A stretch of 64,000 bases of DNA from Pirellulaceae bacterium (GCA_028280445.1 JANQLU010000075.1:1-64000), one strand, 5' to 3'; positions 20,577-29,624 are shown, counted from the stretch's first letter. Numbers and translations: made by a program. The notes: generated by a model from the letters alone, not told the origin.

Positions 20577-20823
20577 GGGAGGGCGAGGCTCCCGCCGAGC
20601 CGCCGGTAAAGCCTTTGTGAGCGGCAAGGCGCTAGGCAGCATTGATTAAATCGGAAAGCTGTGAATTTGATGTGAGCGGCAAGGCGCTCACTGGCTCCCG
20701 CCGAACCAAATACTCTTGCTGATCCAAAACTCCAAACCGTGGCTCGGCGGGAGCCTCGCCCTCCCAGCCTCGCCCTCCCAGCCTCGCCCTCCCAGCCTTG
20801 CCCTCCCAGCCTTGCCCTCCCGG
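20577..20823. repeat. Composite repeat cluster: 25-bp inverted arms, two repeat half-units and five 14-bp tandem units
   Basis: The arm at 20577-20601 (GGGAGGGCGAGGCTCCCGCC then GAGCC) is perfectly complementary to 20741-20765. Between them are two left arms of the GTGAGCGGCAAGGCGCT family (20617-20635 and 20672-20690). The right arm runs into five copies of a 14-bp unit CCTCGCCCTCCCAG (20754-20823; the last two have CCTTGCC). The segment GCATTGATTAAATCGGAAAG at about 20639 is repeated near 53143. The rest of the 466-bp gap before the hydrolase gene shows nothing else. Confidence 0.85.
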
Positions 20824-21019
20824 AGCCTTTCTCAGGTACACAACCTGTTCGCTACGGTGAGCTAATTGGCACACCCACCAGACAACCAATTCTCGTTTTG
20901 CTTGAATCGATCACAGATGCCAAACATAAATTTGGTTTCCGAAACGACATAACAAATTGGCACATGAAGTGCAACGAATTGAAGCTCGTGCAAACAAAAA
21001 CAACTTTCGGGATTCCAAC

Positions 21020-22006
21020 ATGATTGATCGAAGGAAATTTTTAGCTGAGGCCGCTGCGGTTACTTCCATCTCGCTTTTTCCCCAATCGATCTTTGCTGAG
21101 CAGCAAAAAAAGGCAACACTTTCTGAACATCTAAAAATTCGGTTGAAAAACAACCGACAACTGAGCTACGCAATCTATGGTGATCCGCAAGGTTGGCCTG
21201 TTCTGTACTTTCATGGAATTCCAACTTCGCGGATCGAAGCCAGGTTTTTTACGGCCGCGGCACGGCGAGCCAACTGTTGTTTAATCGCCATCGATCGTCC
21301 AGGATTCGGCTTGTCCAGCTTTTTGGCCAAGCGCCGTGTCGTCGATTGGCTCGACGATATCAAAGAATTTGTTCATGCGTCGCCGGCAAAGACCGGTGTT
21401 GATCTCCGCCGGTTTTCGATTTCATGTTTTTCTTCAGGAGCAGCGTACGCTTTGCTTTGCGCTGCTAAAATGCCCCGCCGACAAATTGCATCCGTTGCCG
21501 TCGTGGACGGGATCGCTCCGTTGGAAAAAATCAGCGGTCATGGCGGGGTCTCACAAACAATTTTCCAACTGGCCAACAAAAGGCCGCGTTTGGCCAATTC
21601 ACTGCTGAATCTGCACACGCGGCAAATCCGCCGAAATCCAAAACTCGTTTTGCGCCGCATTTCGCGTTTTTTCAGCCCGTGCGACTCCAAAGTTTTTTTT
21701 CAACCTGCCTCTGCCAAAATCCTCGTTGATTCATATTTGCAATGTGTGGCGTGTGGACCAACAGGAGTTGCCTACGACATGTCGTTACTTTCCAAGCCAT
21801 GGGGTTTCGATCTCAAAGAAATCAATGTACCGGTTGGCATCTGGTATGGCGACAGTGACATCACGACACCGGCTCGATCCATGGGAAAATATTTGCACGC
21901 GACAATCAAAAACAGTGAATATTCGGTATGGTGCAATCAGGGGCATCTGTCAATGTTGAATGTTGTGGGCGACGAAATGTTCAAATTTCTGGTGTCCAGC
22001 GCGTAG
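21020..22006 (+). CDS. Tat-exported alpha/beta hydrolase
   Basis: A 328-residue protein from ATG 21020; the frame extends upstream but the Tat-like signal MIDRRKFLAEAAAVTSISLF fixes this start. Hydrolase-fold motifs appear in order: YFHGIPTSR (oxyanion loop, near residue 65), IDRPGFGLS, the nucleophile elbow FSSGAAY (in place of GxSxG, near 137-141), acidic YGDSDITTPAR near 278 and catalytic His in NQGHLSML near 308. The triad is therefore complete but the elbow has Phe or Ser where Gly is usual. Likely an esterase or lipase-like enzyme acting outside the cytoplasm; substrate unknown. Confidence 0.9.
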   Translation: MIDRRKFLAEAAAVTSISLFPQSIFAEQQKKATLSEHLKIRLKNNRQLSYAIYGDPQGWPVLYFHGIPTSRIEARFFTAAARRANCCLIAIDRPGFGLSSFLAKRRVVDWLDDIKEFVHASPAKTGVDLRRFSISCFSSGAAYALLCAAKMPRRQIASVAVVDGIAPLEKISGHGGVSQTIFQLANKRPRLANSLLNLHTRQIRRNPKLVLRRISRFFSPCDSKVFFQPASAKILVDSYLQCVACGPTGVAYDMSLLSKPWGFDLKEINVPVGIWYGDSDITTPARSMGKYLHATIKNSEYSVWCNQGHLSMLNVVGDEMFKFLVSSA

Positions 22007-22069
22007 CTCAACGGTGCGAACACATCGCTTCGAGGCATTCGGAAAGTCGATTGTCGCAATCGCGTTTTT

Positions 22070-22462
22070 TCATGCAGGCACTTGCGAACGATGTGGACAA
22101 TAAACGGATGGGATGTCCCATATCTCAGTGATGCGTCCGTCAACGATGCGCCACACCAAAACCACATCGGTTTTTACTTGCTCGTCTTTCAAGGTCATGG
22201 TGTTCACAGTTTGCATCACAACCAATTCATCTCCTGCCGCGGTGACGGAAACAGGGGTGACCGTAAAGGTGCCGTCGGTTTCGTTTGACATTTTCTCAAA
22301 GAAGCCTTCGATTCCAGCCCGGCCAACATAGTCGCCTTGAATATCCGGCAGCTTTGGATTGAAGAAATGAAAGACCACATCTTCTGCAAATACATCGCTT
22401 TCGCCAATATTTCTTGGATCAACGGTTCGCATCAGTGCAATATTGGGATGTTCTTCGTTCAT
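22070..22462 (-). CDS. SnoaL-like (NTF2-fold) protein
   Basis: A 130-residue protein starting at ATG 22462. It has the cone-shaped NTF2/SnoaL pattern: an early helix, EDVVFHFFNPKLPDIQGDY, GRAGIEGFFEKM, then three long strands ending VLVWRIVDGRITEIWDIPS. Such proteins are polyketide-cyclase-like enzymes or small-molecule carriers; function cannot be told from sequence. It is convergent with the hydrolase gene (64 bp apart). A second, unrelated-looking SnoaL protein is at 42888. Confidence 0.85.
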   Translation of the reverse strand: MNEEHPNIALMRTVDPRNIGESDVFAEDVVFHFFNPKLPDIQGDYVGRAGIEGFFEKMSNETDGTFTVTPVSVTAAGDELVVMQTVNTMTLKDEQVKTDVVLVWRIVDGRITEIWDIPSVYCPHRSQVPA

Positions 22463-22751
22463 ATTTTCGCTCTTTCTTCAGGTTCTTTGAAATGACGACA
22501 CGAACGATCCAGCGGCGAATTTGTTAGCTGGAATCTGCTATGAATCTTGTTGCAAACGTTGGGCCAATTGGTTCAACGCAAACTGCACATTCTCAAACAC
22601 CTGAAACCAAGGCATCCGCCGAATTGATCGTGCGTATCTGCTCACAGCGCACGGAAAAGCGCGCTCGCCATCGACAGATTTCGTAGCGTATTTGATTAGC
22701 CATCAAGTAGAATGCCCATTATCTTTCGTGTCCCGCGTTCCGAGTTATCAG

Positions 22752-23219
22752 ATGCCAGCGAATTTCATAAAACACCAATGGATAACGATTTTGCTATTCA
22801 TCGTTTTGTGTGCCGTCATTGTTGTCGCGATAGTTGCCGTTCGACTACGTGTGTACACCATTTCCGGCTCACTCGATGACGCACAGCGTTTTAACCAGGA
22901 AATTGCGCAATTACATTCGGATATTCCAGAATTACCTCTCGATTCGACGGATGTTTCTTATTTTATTCAACCTTACAACGGACGGATTTTTATCGAATTT
23001 GATTGCACAAAACTGCTTTTTAAAGACTGGGCTAGAATGCTCGATTGTGATTTGATCGAGATCGATGAAAATTTTTTTGATTGGATCACCCCAGCTGGTG
23101 ACTTCGAACAAATTCAGCTTGGTCCGAATTTTATCATGCACCGCAAGGATAACTACGTTTCAGTGCTATTTGACACTCAAACCCAGCACGCGTATTTTTC
23201 AAAATATGTACCGGATTAG
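22752..23219 (+). CDS. Hypothetical single-pass membrane protein
   Basis: A 155-residue protein from ATG 22752; an upstream in-frame TTG at 22692 would add 20 residues. One strong membrane helix lies at about residues 10-32 (ITILLFIVLCAVIVVAIVAV) and the remainder is a soluble alpha/beta domain of about 120 residues, rich in acidic and aromatic residues. I do not recognise the family. It has no obvious partner and no clear ribosome site. Confidence 0.6.
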   Translation: MPANFIKHQWITILLFIVLCAVIVVAIVAVRLRVYTISGSLDDAQRFNQEIAQLHSDIPELPLDSTDVSYFIQPYNGRIFIEFDCTKLLFKDWARMLDCDLIEIDENFFDWITPAGDFEQIQLGPNFIMHRKDNYVSVLFDTQTQHAYFSKYVPD

Positions 23220-23283
23220 TCTCTCAAAATAACTTTCATGTTGGACTGATATAGGAATCAATAATCAACGTCCATTTTGATTT

Positions 23284-23391
23284 GAAGGGCGAGGCTTCTG
23301 CCGAGCCGCGGGCAAAGCCATCGTGAGCGGCAAGGCGCTAGCCGCCGGTTCGTTAGCGCTTCTTACCGGCGGCTTGCGCCTTGCCGCTCAC
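23284..23391. repeat. Full GTGAGCGGCAAGGCGCT palindromic repeat with companion arm
   Basis: A complete copy spans 23323-23391, with arms GTGAGCGGCAAGGCGCTAGC and its complement around a spacer containing GTTCGTTAGCGCTTCTTAC. A GGGCGAGGCTTCTGCCGAGC companion precedes it at 23287. The right arm overlaps the 3' end of the acyltransferase gene and supplies its stop codon at 23363-23365. Confidence 0.88.
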
Positions 23392-24181
23392 GGAAGTTTC
23401 GTCGTCGATAAGCTTTCCCAAGCAATTCATTCATCGCATCGCTAGTCTGTCGATAGAAACGTTTTGCTACCTCCTTTATTTTTTCGTTTCCAATCTGCGG
23501 TGGCTGGATTGGAGCTTCATCGGACAAAATGGTAACTCGCGCAGGTAATGGCACTGTCGGTAACAGACTCATCGGTCCGATGGCGAGTACCCATGGGAAA
23601 CACAAGATCAACGGAAATGTGCGTATGCCTAACTTGTCCAATCGCAACGTACGGGCAACCCTCGACCCTTGCGCCATGACAAAAATGGTGTGGTGACTGC
23701 CGGCCGATACGACGGGTACAATGGGGACACCGGTTTTTATCGCAACACGAGCGAAACCATACCGCTCGCCTAAATTCACTTGAGACCGATCGCGAAACGG
23801 GCGAAAAGCGTCATCGTCACCGCCCGGAAACACTAACACCGATGCACCTCGATCAATCGCTCCGTAGAAATTGTTGGCACTCGCTCTGACGATCCCGCGC
23901 CGCGCCAGCGCTCGACGCAATGGAGGAAAACGAGTAAACATCGGATGAATCAAAACATACATTCGTGATCCGTTTAGATGTTGAGTGAGCGCCAAATAGA
24001 TCAGCCAATCAACGGGCGTCATGCCACCGCTGTGGTTCGCCACAAAAATTGATTGTTGCGACAACGGAGTTGAAATCTGAATATCCGCACGAAAGTATCT
24101 GCGAAACAGTGGATACAACGGTCGAACAAATCGCTGTACCGCTTTTTCGTCGTAGCGATCGAGATCTGATTCATCATGCAT
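23363..24181 (-). CDS. Lysophospholipid acyltransferase (LPLAT/PlsC-like)
   Basis: A 272-residue protein from ATG 24181, which overlaps the methyltransferase stop by 8 bases (ATGCATGA); a GTG at 24208 is the alternative. The acyltransferase signature is VANHSGGMTPVDW, the NHSGG variant of the HX4D motif. LVFPGGDDDAFRPF (the FPGG/EG-type block) and GVPIVPVVSAGSHHTIFV (the P-block) follow. It likely esterifies a lysophospholipid or other alcohol with a fatty acyl group at the inner membrane. The C-terminal residues YRRRNFRERQGASRR come partly from a palindromic repeat that provides the stop, so the native end has been replaced. Third gene of the operon with methyltransferase and MBL-fold genes. 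Confidence 0.88.
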   Translation of the reverse strand: MHDESDLDRYDEKAVQRFVRPLYPLFRRYFRADIQISTPLSQQSIFVANHSGGMTPVDWLIYLALTQHLNGSRMYVLIHPMFTRFPPLRRALARRGIVRASANNFYGAIDRGASVLVFPGGDDDAFRPFRDRSQVNLGERYGFARVAIKTGVPIVPVVSAGSHHTIFVMAQGSRVARTLRLDKLGIRTFPLILCFPWVLAIGPMSLLPTVPLPARVTILSDEAPIQPPQIGNEKIKEVAKRFYRQTSDAMNELLGKAYRRRNFRERQGASRR

Positions 24182-24974
24182 TGAATTTCTCAGCTGACGA
24201 AATCTCACGATTTTCTACACTCGGTCTGCCCGTCAAAAATGTGATGCGAATCGGACTACCACTCGGATTGATGGTGCCCACTTTCCACAAATAGTCGGGG
24301 GATGCAGCTAACCCTAATTCGAGCAGTTCATCAGAATTATACGCTCGCAATTGGGATATGAGCCCATCCCACCAACAGACAAATGGTACGACTGGCAACA
24401 AATAAGTAAAAACGAACCGAGCAAACGTCCGCGGCCGAACCATGGGTGTGGTTGCTAGAACAAAAAACGGAATCAAAAACGAACCCAAAATATTTACAAA
24501 ACGGCGTTCGGCCACCTCAACAATGAAAATCGGTTGCGACGAGTTAACTACATTTTTCAAAACATCGACGGCATCCGACGAGTCAAAATGATGGAACCCA
24601 TTAAATATTGTCCTGCAGCCCGGGAGATCGTCAGGTACCGCTCGCGCGTCAACTGGTTGTGCATGAATTGTCACGCCATCGGTCAAACGATCAATAGAAT
24701 CGTGAGGAAAAAGATCGGTCAGTAAAAACTCGACTTCAAAATCGTCGGCTTTCAATTGTTGCGCTAAATCTGGGATCATGCCCCCGCTTCCAGAACACAG
24801 ATCGACGACGCGGCGAGTCTCGGTCAATTCAAGAAACTCTCGCAGCGGTTTGGCAATCAATTCGTGGATTTTTAATTGCTTTTGCACAAATCGCAAATAA
24901 TCGGTTGCAAATTGACGGATAGCCTGCGGCAGCCAAGGCTGATCTTCAATCTCGAACAAGTGAAAACGTTTCAA
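24174..24974 (-). CDS. Class I SAM-dependent methyltransferase
   Basis: A 266-residue protein starting at TTG 24974; no usable ATG lies before the SAM motif. Motif I is VVDLCSGSGGMIPDL, followed by VEFLLTDLFPHDS (acidic residue binding ribose) and an IFNGFHHFDSSDAVDVL motif. A hydrophobic segment near 155-200 (LGSFLIPFFVLATTPM, FVFTYLLPVVPFVCWWDGL) suggests a membrane-associated or lipid substrate. The start of the protein (FEIEDQPWLPQAIRQFATDY) is typical of a planctomycete methyltransferase group. It is flanked by the MBL protein (13 bp upstream) and the acyltransferase (8-bp overlap), so the three probably act on one lipid pathway. Confidence 0.9.
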   Translation of the reverse strand: MKRFHLFEIEDQPWLPQAIRQFATDYLRFVQKQLKIHELIAKPLREFLELTETRRVVDLCSGSGGMIPDLAQQLKADDFEVEFLLTDLFPHDSIDRLTDGVTIHAQPVDARAVPDDLPGCRTIFNGFHHFDSSDAVDVLKNVVNSSQPIFIVEVAERRFVNILGSFLIPFFVLATTPMVRPRTFARFVFTYLLPVVPFVCWWDGLISQLRAYNSDELLELGLAASPDYLWKVGTINPSGSPIRITFLTGRPSVENREISSAEKFNA

Positions 24975-24987
24975 TATTGGTAAATCC

Positions 24988-25845
24988 TTATTCTGTCGTG
25001 CGCTGTTCTTTCAAATCGAAACTACCAATTTTTTCGTTGGGATCGTGTGAACACAGCAATTGTACTTGATGTGCGTGCCGCTCTACGATCATCTGCAATT
25101 GCCTCATCGTTTGCCTGGCACGTCGGTAGTCGACGTGGATAAATTTTTGGAATGTTCGAAGAGCCAGCGAGTCGTTTGCATTACACAGCTCACCACGACT
25201 GTAGTAACAATCGCCAACATGCAATAGCCATGAATCGTCGAATTTGATCGCTACCCCACAATGTCCTCGCGTGTGGCCCGGTAAATAAATGAGGCGCATT
25301 GGAGGATCGCAACCGACTTCAAGCTTAATCGAATCAAAACCAAACCACGAGTTTGGTTGCAATTGATCGTAAGGCACCCAATTTAGACACTCCGCAAATT
25401 GTTTGGTGCGGTAGCGTAACCGTTCACTGATCGTTTTTCTTTGTCGCGCGGCTTGCAATTCAGCGGCCAGTACATGAACACGCGCGTCGGGAAAGTCAGA
25501 TATTCCGCCGGCGTGATCGAAATCGAGATGCGTCAACACGATATGTTTCACGTTGTTGGGATCGAAACCCAACGATTGAATCTGCGAATACGCCGTTTCC
25601 TCGATACAAAGACGCAAACTCATCGCTGTGCCGATACAACCGAGTCGACGCCAACGTGCTCGAACATCGGCTTGCCCAAATCCGGAATCTACGAGCACGA
25701 TATGGTTGTCTTGCTCGACTAGCAAACATCGGCAAATCATTTCGCTCGGCATGACACGCAACAATCGGCACCCCAAAGGTTTTCCTCGACCACAATTCAG
25801 GGCAAACACGTGAGGAAACAACCTGGTTGGTAATTCGTTACCCAT
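24988..25845 (-). CDS. Metallo-beta-lactamase-fold hydrolase
   Basis: A 285-residue protein from ATG 25845; a GTG codon directly upstream also opens the frame. The metal-binding motif is LTHLDFDHAGGISDFP (HxDxDH), later His residues are in YLPGHTRGHCGVAI and the Asp in LLHVGDCYY, and a late CSHDP completes the site. The organisation matches quorum-quenching lactonase/N-acyl-homoserine lactonase-like and glyoxalase II-like hydrolases. It heads an operon with a methyltransferase and an acyltransferase, so a thioester, lactone or lipid ester substrate is plausible but unproven. Confidence 0.9.
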   Translation of the reverse strand: MGNELPTRLFPHVFALNCGRGKPLGCRLLRVMPSEMICRCLLVEQDNHIVLVDSGFGQADVRARWRRLGCIGTAMSLRLCIEETAYSQIQSLGFDPNNVKHIVLTHLDFDHAGGISDFPDARVHVLAAELQAARQRKTISERLRYRTKQFAECLNWVPYDQLQPNSWFGFDSIKLEVGCDPPMRLIYLPGHTRGHCGVAIKFDDSWLLHVGDCYYSRGELCNANDSLALRTFQKFIHVDYRRARQTMRQLQMIVERHAHQVQLLCSHDPNEKIGSFDLKEQRTTE

Positions 25846-26035
25846 CACTCCAATTCATGTCGCTGACAAATGTTCCAAGCAGCCCCGGATAAAACGGTAA
25901 TTCAACGTTATCATTCTCAATATTTGGCGCATTACCGATTGAGTCAACCTGACGCTACGTAACGTATTGCCAGTTCAAATTAATCAATTGAAGTTAACAG
26001 TAGTGTGTGAATAAGTGTTGCAACTCTTATCTCAA

Positions 26036-26107
26036 CCCGAAACGTAAGTGAGGGACCATGTTTTGCTACGATTCAGTGTGTTTGTGGTCCCTCGCTAACG
26101 CTTCGGG
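26036..26107. repeat. Palindromic repeat, CGAAGCGTGAGCGAGGGAC family (copy 2)
   Basis: Arms CCCGAAACGTAAGTGAGGGA plus CC (26036-26057) and GGTCCCTCGCTAACGCTTCG plus GG (26086-26107) with a 28-base spacer. It lies in the 447-bp region between the divergent MBL and PEP-synthase-like genes. The rest of that region shows no gene. Confidence 0.85.
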
Positions 26108-26279
26108 CTACGATTTTTCTTCGCCAACAACTATGCACGCACTACCAAGTTAACGCCGTCTATTTGAGTTGCACTTGTTGAAACCTGACGTTGCGTAAGG
26201 GTTAGAATTGATCCAAAACGTTTTATTCATTGGCTACACAGAATTGCTGATGAAAACAACAGGCGGGTAACGGACAACG

Positions 26280-26285
26280 AGGAGG
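26280..26285 (+). promoter_or_regulatory. Strong ribosome binding site
   Basis: AGGAGG lies 7 bases before the ATG at 26293 of the PEP-synthase-like gene. It is the most complete Shine-Dalgarno sequence I noticed in the window, where many genes lack one, and it suggests efficient translation. Confidence 0.7.
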
Positions 26286-26292
26286 AACCAGG

Positions 26293-28878
26293 ATGTACGT
26301 GGCTGCACTTTCCGATTCAAGCTCCCGCCAACAAATAGGTGGAAAAGCTTTTTTTCTGTTGGAGATGCAAAAGCGTGGTGTAGAAAACGTTCCTGACACA
26401 TATGTTGTCCACCGCGATGCTATGCGGGAAAGCGTCCTTCACCACAATTTAGAATCGGCGGTCTCAAACTACCTGGATGATTTCGAACTCCGATCGCATT
26501 CCGAAAACAAAACGCAATGGCGCGGTCTTTGTGAACGTTTTACTCAAGCTGGCATTCCACAACCAATCTGGTACAAGATCCAGGAAATCGCCGAGCGTCT
26601 GTTCGTTCAAGCCAATTTTGGATTAGCTGTCCGCTCGTCGGCAATCAATGAAGACTCTTTCGAAGCAAGTTTCTCCGGCGTGTTTGAAAGCTGCCTCGGT
26701 GTTGCGTCGGCAAACCATCTCCAAGAGGCAATTCTCCAATGTTGGTGCAGTTCATGGTCGCCTGATGCTGTGCGATATTCAAAAAAATTTGGAATCGAGA
26801 TGGACGTGGCCCCGATGGCTGTCATCTTACAGCCTTTGCTTGCCGCAGATTTTTCAGGCGTCATTAACACAGCCAATCCGGACAATGGAAACCCGAATCA
26901 GTTTTTGATCGAAATCGTATCAGGTCTGTCTGCCGATTTGATGGACGGAATCGAAAATGGCACAAGGCTCGAATATGATGTTGCCAAAGATCAACTCGTG
27001 ACAAAGGACTCCGCGCCACAAACCACTATTATCACGGCGACCGAAGAAGGCATCATTCGACAAGACCCAAGTTGCGACAAAGTGCCAAACGAGTTTAACC
27101 GCCAACAAATTCTAAAACTCGTGGAGTGTGCGGCAAAACTCGATGACGCTTTTGGGTTTCGGTTGAACATTGAATTCGTAGTCATCGGCCAAGAACTTTG
27201 GCTAGTTCAGCTGCGGCCTTTAACGGCACTGCCTAGTTATTTTCCAGACGAATTGTCAGCGGACGACAGTCAACTAACTTGGCAACCGTTGCAATTCCTC
27301 GTGCCTCTTCGAAGCGACGCACCTGCCGGATTGATCACGCCGTTTTACTCTGATTTGTCTGACGCCGAACTTTGGATGCGTTACCAACCCGACGACATCA
27401 CGTTGACGGTTTTTTGCCGGAGAATCAAGGACGTTAACGGGTATCGATTTTTTCTCCAAGAACAACTTCCCACTTTCATTGACCACTTCGACAACCCGCT
27501 CGAGTACGAATCCTGGTTGTCAAAAAATGAAACCGTCTACCGTGATCGTTGGGAAAATCTGGACGTCGAATTGAATTCAATTGTCGAACGCTCAAAATCA
27601 GCAATCGCTGATCCAGCATCAACCGCGGAGTTTATTTCGCAGACGATTCAAATTAGTAATGATCTTTGGGATCTAAACTCATTTGGCTGGAGTGGCCCGC
27701 AGTCTTTGGGTTGGATGTGCGATAGCCTGTTTACCACTTTCGTTGGCCGTTATTTACCGAGCTTCGACATTTCGAATGTTATTCTTAGTGGGGCCGAGTC
27801 GTTTAGTTTCAAAGTAACACACGCATTACAACAACTTGGAAAATCAATTACTGAACGTCACATCCGAGACATCTTTGTTAACACGCAACTCGACAAAGTG
27901 CTCGAAGTGATTCAAACCGAGTTTCCGAATTGTAAATTTATCGAAGAATATGAAGCGTTTTGCTGGACGTTTGGCAAAACACCTCTGAGCTGGGCAAACA
28001 GACCTGGATTTTGGGAATTGGGGTCAAGTCATTTGACGATGATTCAGGCGATCAAAACCGCCATGTTGGCAACCGCGAAAGATGTTGTTGATGCAAAATT
28101 ATCGAGTCGCGAATTGCGAGATCGAGATGAGTCGAATTTACTCAAAGAATTCCAAACCGTTGCACCCCAAATGATTCCAAGACTTGAGCGAATCATCGAG
28201 TGGGCACGGTTTTGGGGCAAGGCGTTAAACGATCGGCACAGTTTGACAATCGGACTGCTGTGGGAGCGAGAGTTGATTTGGCGTTTGGGCACCCAATTAA
28301 CGAACGACGGAATTTTAAAGTGTCCAGAGGAAGTGCTTTTGTTGCACAAATCCGACCTCGAGCTTTACGATCAAAACGACAATCGCCAGGCATTGAAAGA
28401 TATCGTAAAAATCCGGCGTCGCGAGATGAAAGCTCATTTACGTCTAACGCCGCCGATCAATATTGGTTCAGTATCGAATGACCAACGGCCTGGAACAGAA
28501 TCCGTTCAACTCGACGAATCCAATGCCGGGCAAGATCCTCAGTTTACGGGCACGGGCGAAGCGATTGGCCGAGGCGAAGTGTTTGGAACAGCGCGTCCGG
28601 TCGTCGACATTAACGATCCGGAACTACTCGACAATTTGACTTCGGCCGATATTTTGATTTTGCCGCATGAGTACGCTTTTCATTATGCCGATTGGCATTC
28701 ATTGTTGACGATGGTGGCGGGGGTTCTGTCCAATGGAAAACCGTCTCACCATTTGGCCCAAGTTGCTCGAGAATGCAACGTACCAATTATCTCGGTCAAT
28801 GGTGGTTTGTCCGAAATCAATCAAGGCCAACAAGTCTATCTAAACGCGGACCGCGGAGAATATCGGGTCGATCCTTAA
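26293..28878 (+). CDS. PEP synthase/rifampin phosphotransferase-like phosphotransferase
   Basis: An 861-residue protein. Residues about 10-315 are the ATP-grasp pyruvate/PEP-binding domain: QQIGGKAFFLLEMQKRGV, LAVRSSAINEDSFEASFSGV, VSGLSADLMDGI and the closing ELWLVQLRPLTALP. The middle 320-740 is divergent and probably determines the substrate. The C-terminal 755-861 is the swivelling His domain (GTGEAIGRGEVFGTARPV, then SNGKPSHHLAQVARE near 812-826 with the phospho-accepting His). In standard enzymes this motif is G-x-T-S/H-H-A. Length and three-domain order match rifampin phosphotransferases (about 865 residues), but the middle domain may act on another compound. It is convergent with a MerR/TipAS regulator 8 bp away. 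Confidence 0.85.
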   Translation: MYVAALSDSSSRQQIGGKAFFLLEMQKRGVENVPDTYVVHRDAMRESVLHHNLESAVSNYLDDFELRSHSENKTQWRGLCERFTQAGIPQPIWYKIQEIAERLFVQANFGLAVRSSAINEDSFEASFSGVFESCLGVASANHLQEAILQCWCSSWSPDAVRYSKKFGIEMDVAPMAVILQPLLAADFSGVINTANPDNGNPNQFLIEIVSGLSADLMDGIENGTRLEYDVAKDQLVTKDSAPQTTIITATEEGIIRQDPSCDKVPNEFNRQQILKLVECAAKLDDAFGFRLNIEFVVIGQELWLVQLRPLTALPSYFPDELSADDSQLTWQPLQFLVPLRSDAPAGLITPFYSDLSDAELWMRYQPDDITLTVFCRRIKDVNGYRFFLQEQLPTFIDHFDNPLEYESWLSKNETVYRDRWENLDVELNSIVERSKSAIADPASTAEFISQTIQISNDLWDLNSFGWSGPQSLGWMCDSLFTTFVGRYLPSFDISNVILSGAESFSFKVTHALQQLGKSITERHIRDIFVNTQLDKVLEVIQTEFPNCKFIEEYEAFCWTFGKTPLSWANRPGFWELGSSHLTMIQAIKTAMLATAKDVVDAKLSSRELRDRDESNLLKEFQTVAPQMIPRLERIIEWARFWGKALNDRHSLTIGLLWERELIWRLGTQLTNDGILKCPEEVLLLHKSDLELYDQNDNRQALKDIVKIRRREMKAHLRLTPPINIGSVSNDQRPGTESVQLDESNAGQDPQFTGTGEAIGRGEVFGTARPVVDINDPELLDNLTSADILILPHEYAFHYADWHSLLTMVAGVLSNGKPSHHLAQVARECNVPIISVNGGLSEINQGQQVYLNADRGEYRVDP

Positions 28879-28886
28879 GCCGCGCA

Positions 28887-29624
28887 TTAAATACCGTGAT
28901 ACGATTCTGCGTGCTTGAGGTAGACGTATAAATCGTCATCAATGCCGCGGCTTTGCCGAAAGCGAGGTTCGTTTTCATAAATTTGACGAAACGCCGCCGC
29001 CAATTCTGCATCATCACCGACCAGTTCCTTGAAATGTTGCTGTTGTAACTTCAACAACTTGCCAATCGCCGGCGATTCGGGCGCGGTTTGTGAAACAAAC
29101 TCTCGACGGATTGCGGATAGGAGTTGAAAGCCTTCACTTCGCCATTGTTCTAGTCGAATAGGCCCCCATTGGTTTGATTTTTCGGCCAGAAACTGCTGTT
29201 GGCTTTCCGAAAAATACTGTTTGAAAATGCGCAGCTTGTCGATCCGTTGGGCCACTTCGGGCAACGTTTCCTGCGGATCAAATGAATTGCGAATGTTCTC
29301 GAGAATGCAAGCTCGTTCGTTAAGCGACGCGATTTGAGTCCGATCTGATTCCAATTGTTGATCAATCGCATCTCGAATGCTGTGAATTGATCCACCCAGC
29401 AAACAACGTATTTGTTCCAACGTAAATCCCAAGTACTGCAGTGATTGAATATTTTGCAGATGAACCACATCAGCTTCACAGTACAACCGGTGCCCCGAAT
29501 TTGTATGCTGTGATGGGCGGGCCAATCCGATTGAATCGTAATACCGCAGCGTACGAATCGTCGTGCCCAACAGTTTCGAACACTCGCTGATTTTCAAAAG
29601 AGGTTTTCGTTTCTCATCCATCAT
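28887..29624 (-). CDS. MerR family regulator with TipAS ligand-binding domain
   Basis: A 245-residue protein starting at ATG 29624. The MerR winged helix is at residues 9-75 (LLKISECSKLLGTTIRTLRY, GLARPSQHTNSGHRLYCEAD). A coiled dimerisation helix runs to about 120. The C-terminal part (EQWRSEGFQLLSAIRREFVS, ELVGDDAELAAAFRQIYENE, ending DDLYVYLKHA) has the TipAS antibiotic-recognition fold. Such proteins bind bulky natural products and activate export or modification genes. The neighbouring enzyme resembles rifampin phosphotransferases, so a drug-sensing and drug-modifying pair is plausible, although the genes are convergent rather than divergent. Confidence 0.9.
   Translation of the reverse strand: MMDEKRKPLLKISECSKLLGTTIRTLRYYDSIGLARPSQHTNSGHRLYCEADVVHLQNIQSLQYLGFTLEQIRCLLGGSIHSIRDAIDQQLESDRTQIASLNERACILENIRNSFDPQETLPEVAQRIDKLRIFKQYFSESQQQFLAEKSNQWGPIRLEQWRSEGFQLLSAIRREFVSQTAPESPAIGKLLKLQQQHFKELVGDDAELAAAFRQIYENEPRFRQSRGIDDDLYVYLKHAESYHGI

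Noticed and set aside
20754..20823. Five 14-bp direct repeats considered as a CRISPR array
   Set aside because: The units are directly joined with no spacers and there are no cas genes, so it is a simple tandem repeat.
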